From: Nostoc sp. UCD121
Lineage (GTDB): Bacteria > Cyanobacteriota > Cyanobacteriia > Cyanobacteriales > Nostocaceae
Direction of reading: 5' to 3'
Length of the DNA stretch: 64,000 nt
Assembly (NCBI RefSeq): GCF_014222285.1
Contig: NZ_JACKZS010000008.1
Span: 25,041 to 89,040 of the forward strand
The notes below the pieces were generated by a model. It was not told the DNA's origin and ran no database searches. It saw nothing but the letters and a program-made list of their open reading frames with translations. The first letter of the stretch is position 1. Each line of letters begins with the position of its first letter. The position numbers and the translations under genes were made by a program. This document shows, one piece after another, positions 1 through 8,536 of this stretch.

Positions 1-180
1 GTCGTGCAAAACTGAGGAGAGTAAGTGCCTTTTGTATCAACTTTCTCAACGCCATATCTGTGTATAGCGATCCGAAAGTCGTGATGGACTTGATGCAACT
101 ACTTAGCCAATGTTTATAAGCCAAGATGTGTACCTGTATTTTTGCAGTAGCTAAAAAAAACTGTGAGTGGTTACGACTAA

Positions 181-344
181 GAGGTTGTTGAAAAAATTGT
201 TAGCTGTGATTTTAGGCACTTCTTGATCCTACCTAACCCCCTAAAAAAAGGGGGAACCGGACTTAAAAGCCCCCCGATAAATTGGGGTATTTAGGGGGAT
301 CTAAAACGTTTTGCTATTAACAACAGGACTTTTTAAACAACCTC
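181..344. mobile_element. MITE-like element with terminal inverted repeats
   Basis: The left end reads GAGGTTGTTGAAAAA and the right end, reverse complemented, reads GAGGTTGTTTAAAAAG, so the two ends form an inverted repeat of about 15 bp with one or two mismatches. Both ends are flanked by TAA (178-180 and 345-347), which would fit a short target-site duplication. The interior (230-300) has C-rich and G-rich blocks that can pair. There is no coding capacity, so a non-autonomous element is the best reading. The right end lies against the stop codon of the TPR pseudogene. The parent transposase is unknown. Confidence 0.55.
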
Positions 345-348
345 TAAA

Positions 349-1057
349 TTAATATTCTGGATAAGTCTCCAGCAGACGCTGAAATACTTCTAAAGCTTGC
401 ATATACAGAGGCTCGGCTTCGTCGTGTCGTCCTTGAGAATCATAAAGTGACGCTAGGTTGTTCAGGCAGGTGGCAACAGAAGGATGTTCTTCTCCCAGCA
501 GCCTTCTCTGTCTTAAAGCTTCCACTAACAACTCTTCAGCTTGATCGTAGCCTCCTTGAGAATTATAAAGTGATGCTAGGTTGTTCAAGTTGGTGGCCGC
601 AGAAGGATGTTCTTCTCCCATTTGCCCTTTTTTCTTCTGTGAAGCTTCCACTAACAACTCTTGGGCTTGGTCATACCGCCCTTGATAATAGTAAAATACT
701 GCTAGGATGTTCACACTAGTGGCGACAAAAGGATGTTCTTCTCCCAGCAGCTTTCTTTTTCCTAAAACTTCCACTAACAACTCTTGGGCTTGGTCATAGC
801 GTCCTTGATAATAGTAGATTCGTACTAGGATGTTCACGCTGGTGGCGACAGAAGGATGTTCTTCTCTCAGCAGCCGTTTTCTCTGTCCTGAAGCTTGCAG
901 ATACAGCACTTCGCGGTTCAGCTTGTTCATAGCTTCCTTGATAATAGTAAAGTCCTGCTAGCTCCTTCAGGCTGGTGGCAACAGAGGGATGTTTTTCTCT
1001 CAAACGGGTTTGCACCGTTGATAAACCTTGCTCATACCAAACTGCTGCTATCAGCGC
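349..1057 (-). pseudogene. TPR-repeat protein, frameshifted and N-terminally truncated
   Basis: The minus strand encodes about five copies of a 42-residue kinesin-light-chain-like TPR with the recurring core EEHPSVATSLNNLA and YxxQGRYDQAE. The reading frame is broken. The upstream part (about 1057-915) runs through LREKHPSVATSLKELAG and SYEQAE, then loses the repeat pattern. The pattern resumes in another frame at about 930-905 as EVLYLQA and continues to the stop at 349. Upstream of 1057 the first frame hits TAA at once, with no start codon or N-terminal effector domain. Such repeats usually form the C-terminal arm of NB-ARC, CHAT or kinase proteins in filamentous cyanobacteria, so this is probably the tail of a larger lost gene. 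A sequencing error could explain the frameshift but not the missing head. Confidence 0.75.
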
Positions 1058-1255
1058 TTAATCTGTATTTATGTAGGTAGTGTTACAGATATCTGCTTGA
1101 TATTAGGTCTTACCAAGGTTTGAGATGTATAAGATGATTGGATAAGGTTTGAATTAGTTACAAATATTATTTAAAAACTTATAGTAGCTTCCCTTTCTTT
1201 GCGAGTATTTAATAAGCGGGCAAATATATTTTCATCTATTTGAACCACATCTGTC

Positions 1256-1283
1256 GTAGGGGCAATTCATGAATTGCCCCTAC
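1256..1283. repeat. Perfect 28-bp intergenic palindrome (family P)
   Basis: The arm GTAGGGGCAATTCA is followed directly by its reverse complement. The same palindrome recurs exactly at 58611-58638. The 3' flank ATGGTCTATTTACCTGAAAA is shared with the palindrome at 41756. It lies in the 260-base gap between the TPR pseudogene and the tab2-like gene. It lacks a T-run, so it is not a standard terminator; it belongs to a dispersed family of hairpins seen throughout this window. Confidence 0.8.
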
Positions 1284-1317
1284 AGCATGGTCTATTTACC
1301 TGAAAATTGTTGTAATA

Positions 1318-2112
1318 TCAATCTTCTGCCTGCAATAACCAAAAGCCGCTATAAGTCATCCCGGAATCATCTGGTTGCACTAACAAAAAATGCAATCCTC
1401 GGCTTTGCTTTTTTCGTTGTTCAAATGTTTGGGCTGCTGTTGTAACTTCTAGATCTTCAAAAGTGGCAACAATCCATCTATCTACTAAGCTAGCTTCTAG
1501 TATTAAGCCATCTGGTGCGCCAGATATATAATTAAACCCTACGGGACGGGCTTGCTGTAACCACCGTGCTAGGCGCATCGATTGCCGTCCACCATAAATT
1601 ACTACACCAGGGATGGGCACTGTTGATGCTAAACCCAAATTGATGGGTTTGAGATGTTCTGGGATGTGCAAAATGGGAATGGGGCGATCGCTAAATCTCG
1701 TTTCTACATCACTAGCAGCTAGAGTCGCAAACCGCCATTGTTCTCCCCAGAGGTTTTCTGGTAATGGTGCTGGAGGTGGTTTATCCAGCGCTGAGGGATA
1801 TTGCTTTTCTTGTAACCACTGTTTCAACGCCAAAGTGTGGCGTGTAGGTTCGACATTTATACTTAAATTGCGTCCCGCCGCCTCAATTAAGCTTAGAGAC
1901 TGAGGACGAAACACCTGAATCACATCTGGCAATTTTTCACCTGCGGCTAACTCAAGTTGATCTGCAACCCAACTCGAATTCGCTGCTGACTGAAGACAGG
2001 TAGCTTCATACTCAAAGCTGCGAGTTGCGTCACAAATCAACAACTCCCATAAAATTTGTCCAGACGCATCTTGTGAGGGACGACGATAAAAATCAACCTG
2101 CCAAATTTTCAT
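1318..2112 (-). CDS. Tab2/Atab2-family RNA-binding protein
   Basis: This 264-residue protein opens with MKIWQVDFYRRP and has LWELLICD near residue 22, the start typical of the Tab2 family (formerly DUF1092). Other family-like stretches are RPIPILHIPEHLKPINLGL and the C-terminal GLHFLLVQPDDSGMTYSGFWLL. In Chlamydomonas and Arabidopsis, Tab2/ATAB2 bind RNA and are needed for translation of photosystem I (psaB) or of both photosystems; the cyanobacterial homologues are inferred to have a related role. The length is normal for a cyanobacterial member. ATG at 2112 is the only start that keeps the conserved N-terminus. It lies upstream of no obvious partner and is probably a single-gene unit. Confidence 0.85.
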   Translation of the reverse strand: MKIWQVDFYRRPSQDASGQILWELLICDATRSFEYEATCLQSAANSSWVADQLELAAGEKLPDVIQVFRPQSLSLIEAAGRNLSINVEPTRHTLALKQWLQEKQYPSALDKPPPAPLPENLWGEQWRFATLAASDVETRFSDRPIPILHIPEHLKPINLGLASTVPIPGVVIYGGRQSMRLARWLQQARPVGFNYISGAPDGLILEASLVDRWIVATFEDLEVTTAAQTFEQRKKQSRGLHFLLVQPDDSGMTYSGFWLLQAED

Positions 2113-2114
2113 AA

Positions 2115-2185
2115 ATTGGGAATGGGGAACTTGTACTGAGCGAAGCCGAAGTATTGGGAATGGGGAATTGGGAATGGGGGAGGAG
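2115..2185. repeat. Short G-rich direct repeats (GGGAATGGGGAA type)
   Basis: The gap between the tab2-like and YciI-like genes holds several imperfect copies of TTGGGAATGGGGAA. Related GGGACTGGGGA repeats reappear at 63930-63970, where they are read as protein. They look like simple-sequence intergenic filler common in Nostoc-type genomes, with no visible function. Confidence 0.6.
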
Positions 2186-2219
2186 AATTATAATCAATCC
2201 CCTATGCCCCATGCCCAAT

Positions 2220-2489
2220 TTATAAAGCCTGAATCCATTCTTTGACTGAATATTCAGTCCAGATGCCATTTTTCCAGTAGGGATCGTTTTCAATTAGTTC
2301 GCGGACGATCGCTTCGTCTTCGGCTTCGTAAATCCCAAAAACTTTTGTGACATCCTTGGTGGGGCCAATAGTAATCAGCACACCGGATTCTTTCTGTTTT
2401 GCTAGTCCGTCTAAATGAGCTTGGCGGTGAGGGGTGCGTTTTTCAAGAACATCTTCGCAGTAAGTTCCCCAGAGTACATATTTAGGCAT
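2220..2489 (-). CDS. YciI family protein
   Basis: This 89-residue protein is the size of a single YciI domain, a ferredoxin-like fold related to dimeric alpha-beta barrels. It has R-x-x-HxxxLDGL (about residues 19-29), a glycine-bearing strand GVLITIGPT (36-44), and the family's typical ENDPYWKNGIW near residues 69-79, which describes an acidic, aromatic loop. The His and Asp in these positions form the putative active site in YciI structures. Substrate and reaction are unknown for most members. It lies about 105 bases downstream of pheT on the same strand, so co-transcription is possible. Confidence 0.8.
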   Translation of the reverse strand: MPKYVLWGTYCEDVLEKRTPHRQAHLDGLAKQKESGVLITIGPTKDVTKVFGIYEAEDEAIVRELIENDPYWKNGIWTEYSVKEWIQAL

Positions 2490-2574
2490 AGCTAAGACTA
2501 TTTTGGATTTTAGATTTTGGATTTTTTAGTCAGTATATCGGGGAGTGAGGGATTATTAATTCCTAACTCCTAGT

Positions 2575-2597
2575 AAATGACAAATGACAAATGACTA
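2575..2597. repeat. Heptamer short tandem repeats (STRR type)
   Basis: Three successive 7-bp units AAATGAC, AAATGAC and AAATGAC run up to and slightly into the stop codon region of pheT. Related heptamer runs occur at 13436-13460 and 35945-35985. This matches the short tandemly repeated repetitive sequences described for heterocystous cyanobacteria. Confidence 0.7.
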
Positions 2598-5045
2598 ACT
2601 TCTGAGATTTACGCCGAATTTTTCCACCAAAGCTTCGCGGACTTTATTGTGTACTGGTTCAACTTCAGCCTCAGTCAAAGTGCGATCGCTAGCTCGATAA
2701 ACTAGACGGAATGCTAAACTCCTCTGTCCTTCGGGGACATTTTCGCCGCGATATTCATCAAATAATTCCACTGATTCGAGCAAACCTTTACCCGCTTTGG
2801 TAATTACTTTTTCAATTTCGGAAACTGAGATTTTCACGGGTGCGAAAAAGGCGATGTCGCGATCGCTAGCTGGATAGGTAGAATAGGGCTGGAATGTTGG
2901 TACAAGAATTTCGTCTTGTCCTAGAGATTCTAAAAGCACATCTAGATCCAACTGAAAAACATAAACCGAATCTGGTAAACCTTTTTCTCGTCGCAGTTGG
3001 GGATGGAGTTGTCCAAAAATACCCAGCCTGTTACCCCGAATCCACAAAGAGGCGGTGCGTCCTGGATGTAACCGATTATCTCGGCAATCTGGTTGGAATT
3101 CTACCTCCAAGGCAAGCTGCCGAAATACACTTTCTAAAGTGCCTTTGGCTTCAAACCAGGTGATGGGTTCTTCGCGTCCACTTTTTGACCATTTGCCAAC
3201 GGTGCGATCGCCTCCTATAATCCCAGCCAGGGCTTCTGTTTCTTGCAAACCGTCTTCTTCTCGCCAGAAAATTTGCCCGATTTCAAAGCCGTTCAGGGAA
3301 CCATTACCCTGCTCTAAATTGTATTGAAAGGCATCAATCAACCCAGATAGCAAATCGTTTCGCAGTGCTGAATATTCGGCAAATAAAGGATTTGACAGTA
3401 CTATCTCTCTGTCTTCTCCTGGTTTAACTAAAGAATAGTGGATTAATTCTGTCAATCCTTCAGCCCGGAGGAAAGCCCGTAACTTGCGAATCAGTTCCTC
3501 ATCTAAAGGCAGATAACCACCTTCCGATTTTTCTGGTAAAGTATCGCAGAATCTGTTGTAACCATAGAGACGGGCGATTTCTTCAATTAAATCAATTTCT
3601 CGCTCTAAGTCGCGGTAACGATAGGGTGGGACGGAAACTGACCATGTAGGTTGATGATTGCTATCTTCACCTGAAGGAGTCAACTGACATCCCAATGCAG
3701 TCAGGATACGCTCAACATCTTGTCCTTGGAGTTCACCTGTGTCCTCTCCCAAATCGATTGGCCCTAGTATCTGATTAACTCGGTCTAAACGCAGTGCGAT
3801 CGAACGACTCCAGGTAGAAGGATCGGGGCGAGTGTCGGCAATTTCCTGTTGGACAAGAATTCCACTAGCTAATTCGCTAATTAAAGATAAGGCGCGGCGA
3901 TTAGCGATTTCCAACTCAGCGCGGTTAACTCCCCGTTCATATCTGCCAGAAGCTTCACTTCTTAAGCCTGCACTGCGGGAAGAACGGCGAATTGCCACGG
4001 AATCAAATAAAGCTGCTTCTAAAACTAGGCTTTGAGTCCCTTCATGGACTTCCGTTTCTTCTCCACCCATGACTCCCGCCAATGCAACGGGCCTGTCGTT
4101 AGCGGTGATTAATAAATTTTGGGTTGAGAGGGTGCGAGTTTGTCCATCGAGGGTTTTTAAGAATTCTCCATTATTAGCGAAACGAACGCCGATAGTTAAA
4201 TTTTCGCTACTTGCAACAGATTTTAAGCGATCGCGGTCAAAGGCGTGCAATGGTTGTCCCCATTCCAACAAAACGTAGTTAGTAATATCCACCACATTAC
4301 TTATAGGACGCACCCCAGCTGCCCGCAAACGCTGTTGCAACCATTCGGGAGATGGAGCAATTTTTACCTGTTCAATTACCGTACCGATGTATGCAGGACA
4401 AGCTTGTGTATCAGAAATTTTTAAAGTTAAATTTCCAGTATTTTTGCTAATAGAAACTTCACCAGGTTCAGGGATGTTCAACTTTCCACCAGTTAAAGCT
4501 GCTACTTCTCTAGCTACGCCTACCATACTCAGAGCATCAGCGCGATTAGCAGTTGCAGTCAGGTCTAAAATTACATCATCTAGACCCAACAAAGGACGCA
4601 CATCACTACCTAATGGTAAATTTTCCTGGGTAAAAATATGAATTCCGTCTACATCGGTGGGCAAACCAAGTTCCTTTAAAGAACAAATCATGCCCTGAGA
4701 AGGGACACCACGGAGTTTTGCAGGTTTAATTTTTAAATCGATGTTGGGCAAGTAAGTACCCGTAGTTGCGATCGGTACATAGATATCTGCCTTCACATTG
4801 GCAGCGCCACAGACAATATTTAAAGTTTCACCTGCACCGATATCGACTTGGCAAACACTTAATTTATCAGCGTTGGGGTGGGGTTGACGCTCAAGCACTT
4901 TCCCGACAACCACGCCATTTGCCCAAGTGCGGCGATCTTCAATATCTTCTACCTCAAACCCTGCCATTGTCAGGGTTTCGGCTAATTCTTCTGGACTAAG
5001 TTTTATCTCTACTAGTTCGCGCAGCCAATTTAGAGAAATACGCAT
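2595..5045 (-). CDS. pheT: Phenylalanine--tRNA ligase beta subunit
   Basis: PheT forms the alpha2-beta2 enzyme that charges tRNA-Phe and also edits mischarged tyrosine. The 816-residue length is normal for the bacterial beta chain. Visible regions in order are the N-terminal [14 protein letters not shown], the EMAP/tRNA-binding OB domain (about 40-150, with [12 protein letters not shown]), the B3/B4 editing region with [20 protein letters not shown] and [15 protein letters not shown] followed by [12 protein letters not shown]5 with a [13 protein letters not shown] stretch, and the C-terminal anticodon-binding FDX-ACB domain (about 720-816, [17 protein letters not shown]). The pheS partner is not in the window, which is normal for cyanobacteria where the two genes are often apart. 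Start ATG at 5045 gives the canonical N-terminus. Confidence 0.96.
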   Translation of the reverse strand: MRISLNWLRELVEIKLSPEELAETLTMAGFEVEDIEDRRTWANGVVVGKVLERQPHPNADKLSVCQVDIGAGETLNIVCGAANVKADIYVPIATTGTYLPNIDLKIKPAKLRGVPSQGMICSLKELGLPTDVDGIHIFTQENLPLGSDVRPLLGLDDVILDLTATANRADALSMVGVAREVAALTGGKLNIPEPGEVSISKNTGNLTLKISDTQACPAYIGTVIEQVKIAPSPEWLQQRLRAAGVRPISNVVDITNYVLLEWGQPLHAFDRDRLKSVASSENLTIGVRFANNGEFLKTLDGQTRTLSTQNLLITANDRPVALAGVMGGEETEVHEGTQSLVLEAALFDSVAIRRSSRSAGLRSEASGRYERGVNRAELEIANRRALSLISELASGILVQQEIADTRPDPSTWSRSIALRLDRVNQILGPIDLGEDTGELQGQDVERILTALGCQLTPSGEDSNHQPTWSVSVPPYRYRDLEREIDLIEEIARLYGYNRFCDTLPEKSEGGYLPLDEELIRKLRAFLRAEGLTELIHYSLVKPGEDREIVLSNPLFAEYSALRNDLLSGLIDAFQYNLEQGNGSLNGFEIGQIFWREEDGLQETEALAGIIGGDRTVGKWSKSGREEPITWFEAKGTLESVFRQLALEVEFQPDCRDNRLHPGRTASLWIRGNRLGIFGQLHPQLRREKGLPDSVYVFQLDLDVLLESLGQDEILVPTFQPYSTYPASDRDIAFFAPVKISVSEIEKVITKAGKGLLESVELFDEYRGENVPEGQRSLAFRLVYRASDRTLTEAEVEPVHNKVREALVEKFGVNLRS

Positions 5046-5519
5046 GGAGTGTGCTTGTTTTAGGAATCGTCTTTTGTTCTTATTTTAGGGTGCAAGAAGC
5101 GATCAATGGCTACTCATGCCGCTAGGCGTACCCTTTCACTTGAACAATCCTACTACGTTAGACTGGCAGAACAATATCGCTTTTTTGCTTTATCTTTACA
5201 TTTTGTGCGATCGGCTGTAGTCAGCCTCTGCACATCTACGTTAAAAAATTATATAGCTTGTGAATGCAGGTCACTTTGTTCCACTTAAATCTACGGAGAA
5301 TTTTTATGAGTTATAGTTACACTTTAGAAGAACTTGAGCAAAGTATTTAATACTATAGAAAGCATCCTACTTCCACCCAAAATTGGTAATCCTTAATACT
5401 TGACTAATTAAATACATGGGCTTGTTTTCTCTGGGTTATCAACAAGCCCAGTTTTTTGCTCTGAGCAATTGATTTAGGACTCCTATATAATGCTGGTAAT
5501 GAGTAGGGCATAAATCAAA
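5046..5519. other. Intergenic region upstream of pheT and the phd gene
   Basis: This 474-base gap holds no convincing gene. It contains a micro-ORF at 5306-5350 (MSYSYTLEELEQSI, 14 residues) with a good Shine-Dalgarno (GGAG at 5294-5299) that ends early in TAA and looks like the head of a truncated gene. A factor-independent terminator follows at 5417-5457. The terminator has no intact gene to serve, so the segment between may be an untranslated or non-coding transcript, or gene debris. Confidence 0.5.
5417..5457 (+). terminator. Rho-independent terminator
   Basis: Arms TGGGCTTGTT (5417-5426) and AACAAGCCCA (5441-5450) pair perfectly over a 14-base loop and are followed by GTTTTTT. The T-run lies only on the plus-strand side, which sets the direction. 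It would end whatever is transcribed from the 5106-5350 region. Confidence 0.8.
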
Positions 5520-5759
5520 ATGTCATCAAAAACTTTCGATATTGCTGACTTATCGGATAATTTAGCTGATTTATTGTCAGATATCCAAAATCATGTTGAA
5601 GTGACGCTAACTCGGCAGGGTGTCCCTCGGGCAAGGGTTTTGCCTTTGTCTCAACCCCAGGAACAGCCTGTAGTTCCTAAAGTGGGTTTAAATCGTGGCT
5701 CTATGGTAATGAGTGATGATTTTGATGATCCTTTACCAGATTCTTTTTGGGGTTTATGA
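5520..5759 (+). CDS. Phd/YefM-type antitoxin of a type II TA pair
   Basis: A 79-residue protein with the N-terminal Phd-like DNA-binding fold: FDIADLSDNLADLLSDIQN, then EVTLTRQGVPRARVLPL, in which short strands present a target for autoregulation. The acidic C-terminal tail DDFDDPLPDSFWG is of the kind that wraps the PIN toxin. The stop TGA overlaps the ATG of the downstream toxin gene (ATGA), the usual translational coupling. Because that toxin is broken, this antitoxin has no intact cognate partner; a similar intact pair lies at 57848-58470 and has the same DDFDSPLPEE tail, so cross-neutralisation can be imagined. Confidence 0.8.
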   Translation: MSSKTFDIADLSDNLADLLSDIQNHVEVTLTRQGVPRARVLPLSQPQEQPVVPKVGLNRGSMVMSDDFDDPLPDSFWGL

Positions 5760-6157
5760 AGGTTTTATTAGATACTCATATTTTTATTTAGTGGGACAGT
5801 GAGCATGAGAAGTTATCACCAAATATTTTAAGTTTGCTACAACGAACGGACACAAAACTATATGTCAGTGTTGTTAGTTTGTGGGAAATACAAATTAAGA
5901 GTCAGCTAGGGAAGCTCACGCTTAGTCAATCATTAGAAGACATCTACGACAGCCAAAATAAAAATGGGATCTCTTTTTTATCAGTTATCCCTGCCCATGT
6001 TCTAAATTTAAATACTTTACCTCTACATCATAAAGATCCGTTTGACCGAATGCTAATTTCTCAAGCTTTAGTAGAAGGTTAAACGCTGATTTCCATATAC
6101 CAGATATTTAAACTTTATGATGTGCCGTTATTATCTGGTGATTTCGGAATCAGATAA
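5756..6157 (+). pseudogene. PIN-domain (VapC-like) toxin, two in-frame stops
   Basis: Translation from ATG 5756 gives MKVLLDTHIFI, then TAG at 5789-5791 where an intact homologue (58084) has LW. The frame then continues with VVSLWEIQIKSQLGKL and LPLHHKDPFDRMLISQALVEG, reaches TAA at 6080-6082, and still resembles the family up to LYDVPLLSGDFGIR before TAA at 6155. The first Asp, the Glu in SLWE and the DPFDR Asp remain, but the last acidic position (LDP in the intact copy) reads IYQ. With two nonsense codons and a lost catalytic residue, the ribonuclease is inactive. The second half could still be translated from an internal start at 5834, but it would lack the N-terminal Asp. Confidence 0.85.
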
Positions 6158-6164
6158 TAAATAT

Positions 6165-6176
6165 AATGACTTTCAT
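6165..6176 (-). pseudogene. Severed 5' tip of a vapC gene
   Basis: On the minus strand, ATGAAAGTCATT (6176-6165) encodes MKVI, the usual start of VapC toxins, and overlaps TGA in the ATGA manner with the ancestral reading frame of the antitoxin upstream. The next bases belong to the tail of the plus-strand PIN pseudogene. Thus a deletion or recombination joint seems to lie at about 6158-6165. Confidence 0.55.
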
Positions 6177-6196
6177 CGACTTCGGCGCTGTTGCTT

Positions 6197-6373
6197 TTAG
6201 TCATACTCATCCTGGTATTCAATCGTGCCAAATAGCTCCATAATTTTAAATTGCTTTCGACGCTGTATATACTCTTGCAATGCCTCTTCTACAACGGCAT
6301 CCTTAGTTGGATGACCACCAAGTTCGAGAGCTTCCTTAATTAAGTTTTCGTCAATTTCTAGATTAGTAGTCAT
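6197..6373 (-). CDS. Orphan VapB-type ribbon-helix-helix antitoxin
   Basis: The start is taken as ATG 6373, giving MTTNLEIDENLIKEALELGG, a classic VapB/DUF2191 N-terminus: beta-strand, then helix with HPTKDAVVEEALQEYIQRRK. The C-terminal toxin-binding tail FGTIEYQDEYD then meets TAA. If that TAA were TAT, as the usual YDY tail suggests, the frame would run eight more codons (KQQRRSR) to a TGA overlapping a vapC start. The antitoxin is therefore slightly shortened and its toxin is gone. RHH antitoxins bind their own promoter, so the protein could persist as a DNA-binding solo antitoxin. Confidence 0.75.
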   Translation of the reverse strand: MTTNLEIDENLIKEALELGGHPTKDAVVEEALQEYIQRRKQFKIMELFGTIEYQDEYD

Positions 6374-6427
6374 GTGTAGATTATTGCACAAAGTAATGTG
6401 CAGAAAAAACTCATTGGAGTAGTTAAT

Positions 6428-7813
6428 TTAAGTCAAATGCATGAAAACTATTTTAAGTAATTCTGCGCGAGTAAACGGTTTAGTCAGATATCCAGATGCC
6501 CCGACCAATTTGGCTTTTACTTTATCTACAATTCCTTTATTACCAGTAACAAAAATAATGGGAGTTTTTTGAAATATCGAATTATTTCGTATAATCCGGC
6601 ACAACTCATAACCATCTATTCCTAGCATATTTAAATCCAACAAAATTAAGTCTGGTTTGTGCCTTATAATTGATAAAACGGCTTTTACTGGATCGTTAAT
6701 AGTCACTATAGAAAAGTTTTCATTTTCTAAGAAACGGCTAATTTCTTTGAGAATTGTGGGGCTATCATCTACAGAAACGATTTTATGGACTTTTTGTGCC
6801 GTTACAGTAGCATCTGTTACTTTTTTGGAAGCAGGATTTATGTTATTTGATATTGTTGGTTCCTGAAATTCTTCTTGGGGAGGAAGAGAAATCTGTGGTA
6901 ATCCTGGAACAGGAGATATATTCTCTTCAGTGATATCAGGGTAAGAGTTGATGGTGCTATTTAGCTCTTTTGTGGTATTTTTTATCTCTGGAATTAATTT
7001 TGAGAAAAGCGATTGCTCTTCAAATAGCTTTGGTAACTTATCATAAGGTGGATCGGGTTCATGCAAGATAATCGCACCATTAAGTATGTAAGGGTATAAA
7101 TTGCGGGTCAATTGAATTTCATCTTGATTCAAAATTATTGCCAGATGACACAAGCTAAAACCCTTCATCCAATTAATCAAATCTGGCTGAAGTTTTGTCA
7201 AATCTTTTTCTTCAATTTTGCTGTTAATCAACAGATATGGACGTTGATATGGAGAAGAGATTTGCGGAACAAAAGCTTGCCAATTCTGTAATCTTCCTTG
7301 ACAACGTTCTAGAATCTTTTCTACATCTAGCCTACAAATTCTTGGCATTCTCTCAAGTGGTTCTGTTAATTCATAAGTACCTTCTTTAATGAGCAAAAAT
7401 GATTCAATTACCTCTTTAACTAATTCTTGAATCAGCACTACTGCTTGTGTAGAATGTAGATGTTGTTGACTAACAAGCCAGGATATCGCCTGATATTCAG
7501 GAGGGTGGCTTCTGGAATTGCTGCCATATTCGAGTAACCGATTGTGTGAGTCAGGTTCAAACATCAGACGGGCTTGAAGGCGCACCTCGCTAGTAAGCAG
7601 GGGAATTTGGTGGCTGAGGCGGCGCAAATGGCGTTCTAGTCGATCAAAAGGTTCTACTGAATGAGTCGCGTAAGTTATTTTGCCCTGTTCTAAGTAAATT
7701 GACCAACGAACTGAGTTACTTAATGCTTGTAAACAAGTACTATCAAAGCAATTGGATAACTGTCTTAATAAACTTAGAGGACGTAGTTTGGTGAATGCGC
7801 CTGAGTTATTCAT
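6428..7813 (-). CDS. PatA-type response regulator (DUF4388-like N-terminus plus receiver)
   Basis: Residues 1-250 match the PatA/PixG-like N-terminal region of cyanobacterial regulators (FTKLRPLSLLRQLSNCFDS, then WSIYLEQGKITYATHS). A Pro/Gln-rich linker follows. The C-terminal 120 residues are a CheY-like receiver: VDDSPTILKEI with the acidic pair, LILLDLNMLGIDGYE with the phospho-acceptor Asp, VTGN with the conserved Thr, and TKPF with the conserved Lys. PatA controls heterocyst pattern, and PixG/TaxP1-type proteins control phototaxis; this one cannot be assigned to either from sequence alone. No histidine kinase or chemotaxis genes adjoin it. ATG 7813 is preferred over a TTG nine bases upstream. 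Confidence 0.85.
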   Translation of the reverse strand: MNNSGAFTKLRPLSLLRQLSNCFDSTCLQALSNSVRWSIYLEQGKITYATHSVEPFDRLERHLRRLSHQIPLLTSEVRLQARLMFEPDSHNRLLEYGSNSRSHPPEYQAISWLVSQQHLHSTQAVVLIQELVKEVIESFLLIKEGTYELTEPLERMPRICRLDVEKILERCQGRLQNWQAFVPQISSPYQRPYLLINSKIEEKDLTKLQPDLINWMKGFSLCHLAIILNQDEIQLTRNLYPYILNGAIILHEPDPPYDKLPKLFEEQSLFSKLIPEIKNTTKELNSTINSYPDITEENISPVPGLPQISLPPQEEFQEPTISNNINPASKKVTDATVTAQKVHKIVSVDDSPTILKEISRFLENENFSIVTINDPVKAVLSIIRHKPDLILLDLNMLGIDGYELCRIIRNNSIFQKTPIIFVTGNKGIVDKVKAKLVGASGYLTKPFTRAELLKIVFMHLT

Positions 7814-8536
7814 ATTTTTCAAGTTTCTTGCGGAATCAACAACTGAACATTTGTAGATTTAAAATATCAACGATGAAGTCTTCTCTTCTTTGTAATATTT
7901 ATCTACGGACAAGTTCTTCCTTTTAAAATATGTATATATTTTAAAAATTATAAATTTTATAACTTATTTGTTACATTTGGTACTTTTGACTTAATTTGTC
8001 TCAAACCACAAGTAGGTATGAATAAAGAGAAGCATTTATCATAGCTAGCCTATCAGTAAATATTGGTTAATTATGGATTTTACCAACTCCTGACAACTCT
8101 TACCTTAAGACCTTAGTAATGACGTTTATTTATGCCTACTCACAAAAATCAGGTAAATTTGATTCCAAGTTAACGCAGTTACACTGGTACACTTCTGGAG
8201 CTAACGATCTTAATTATGGTTAATAATTTTTCTGTAAAGGAAGGAGTCTTCTACATAAAATCTTTAAAAACTTATCTGGGAAAGTTTACGTATTTATTGT
8301 ACTGTAGGTTTAAGGGATATAAATTTTTGGTAGATCCATTACAACAGGTAACACTGGGTTTTGATAAACTCTTTTTTGCTAAACTAAGCTGTACTCAAGT
8401 TTTTCTTAAAAATATATTGAGAACTTCATGAAAATAATTTGTTTAATAAAGATTAGAGCATCTACCACTAGATACTATATTCTGTAGTGACCTCGACAGC
8501 TGAAATTATATACTCGGACAAAAAGGAAATAAAGCT
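7814..8536. other. AT-rich intergenic region
   Basis: About 720 bases separate the divergent PatA-type regulator and vWA genes, so both promoters should lie here. It is AT-rich with several TATAAT-like hexamers but no repeat or convincing ORF. A Shine-Dalgarno AAGGAAAT at 8522-8529 serves the vWA gene. The 71-codon ORF at 8216 shows no recognisable family. Confidence 0.4.

Noticed and set aside
447..719. 90-codon ORF opposite the TPR pseudogene
   Set aside because: It is the antisense shadow of the repeat; the periodic pattern is a property of the minus-strand TPRs.
5106..5288. 60-codon ORF between pheT and the phd gene
   Set aside because: Its start lies in repeat-like sequence and the protein has no recognisable features.
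8216..8431. 71-codon ORF between the response regulator and the vWA gene
   Set aside because: No family match by eye, no ribosome site, and AT-rich composition unlike its coding neighbours.
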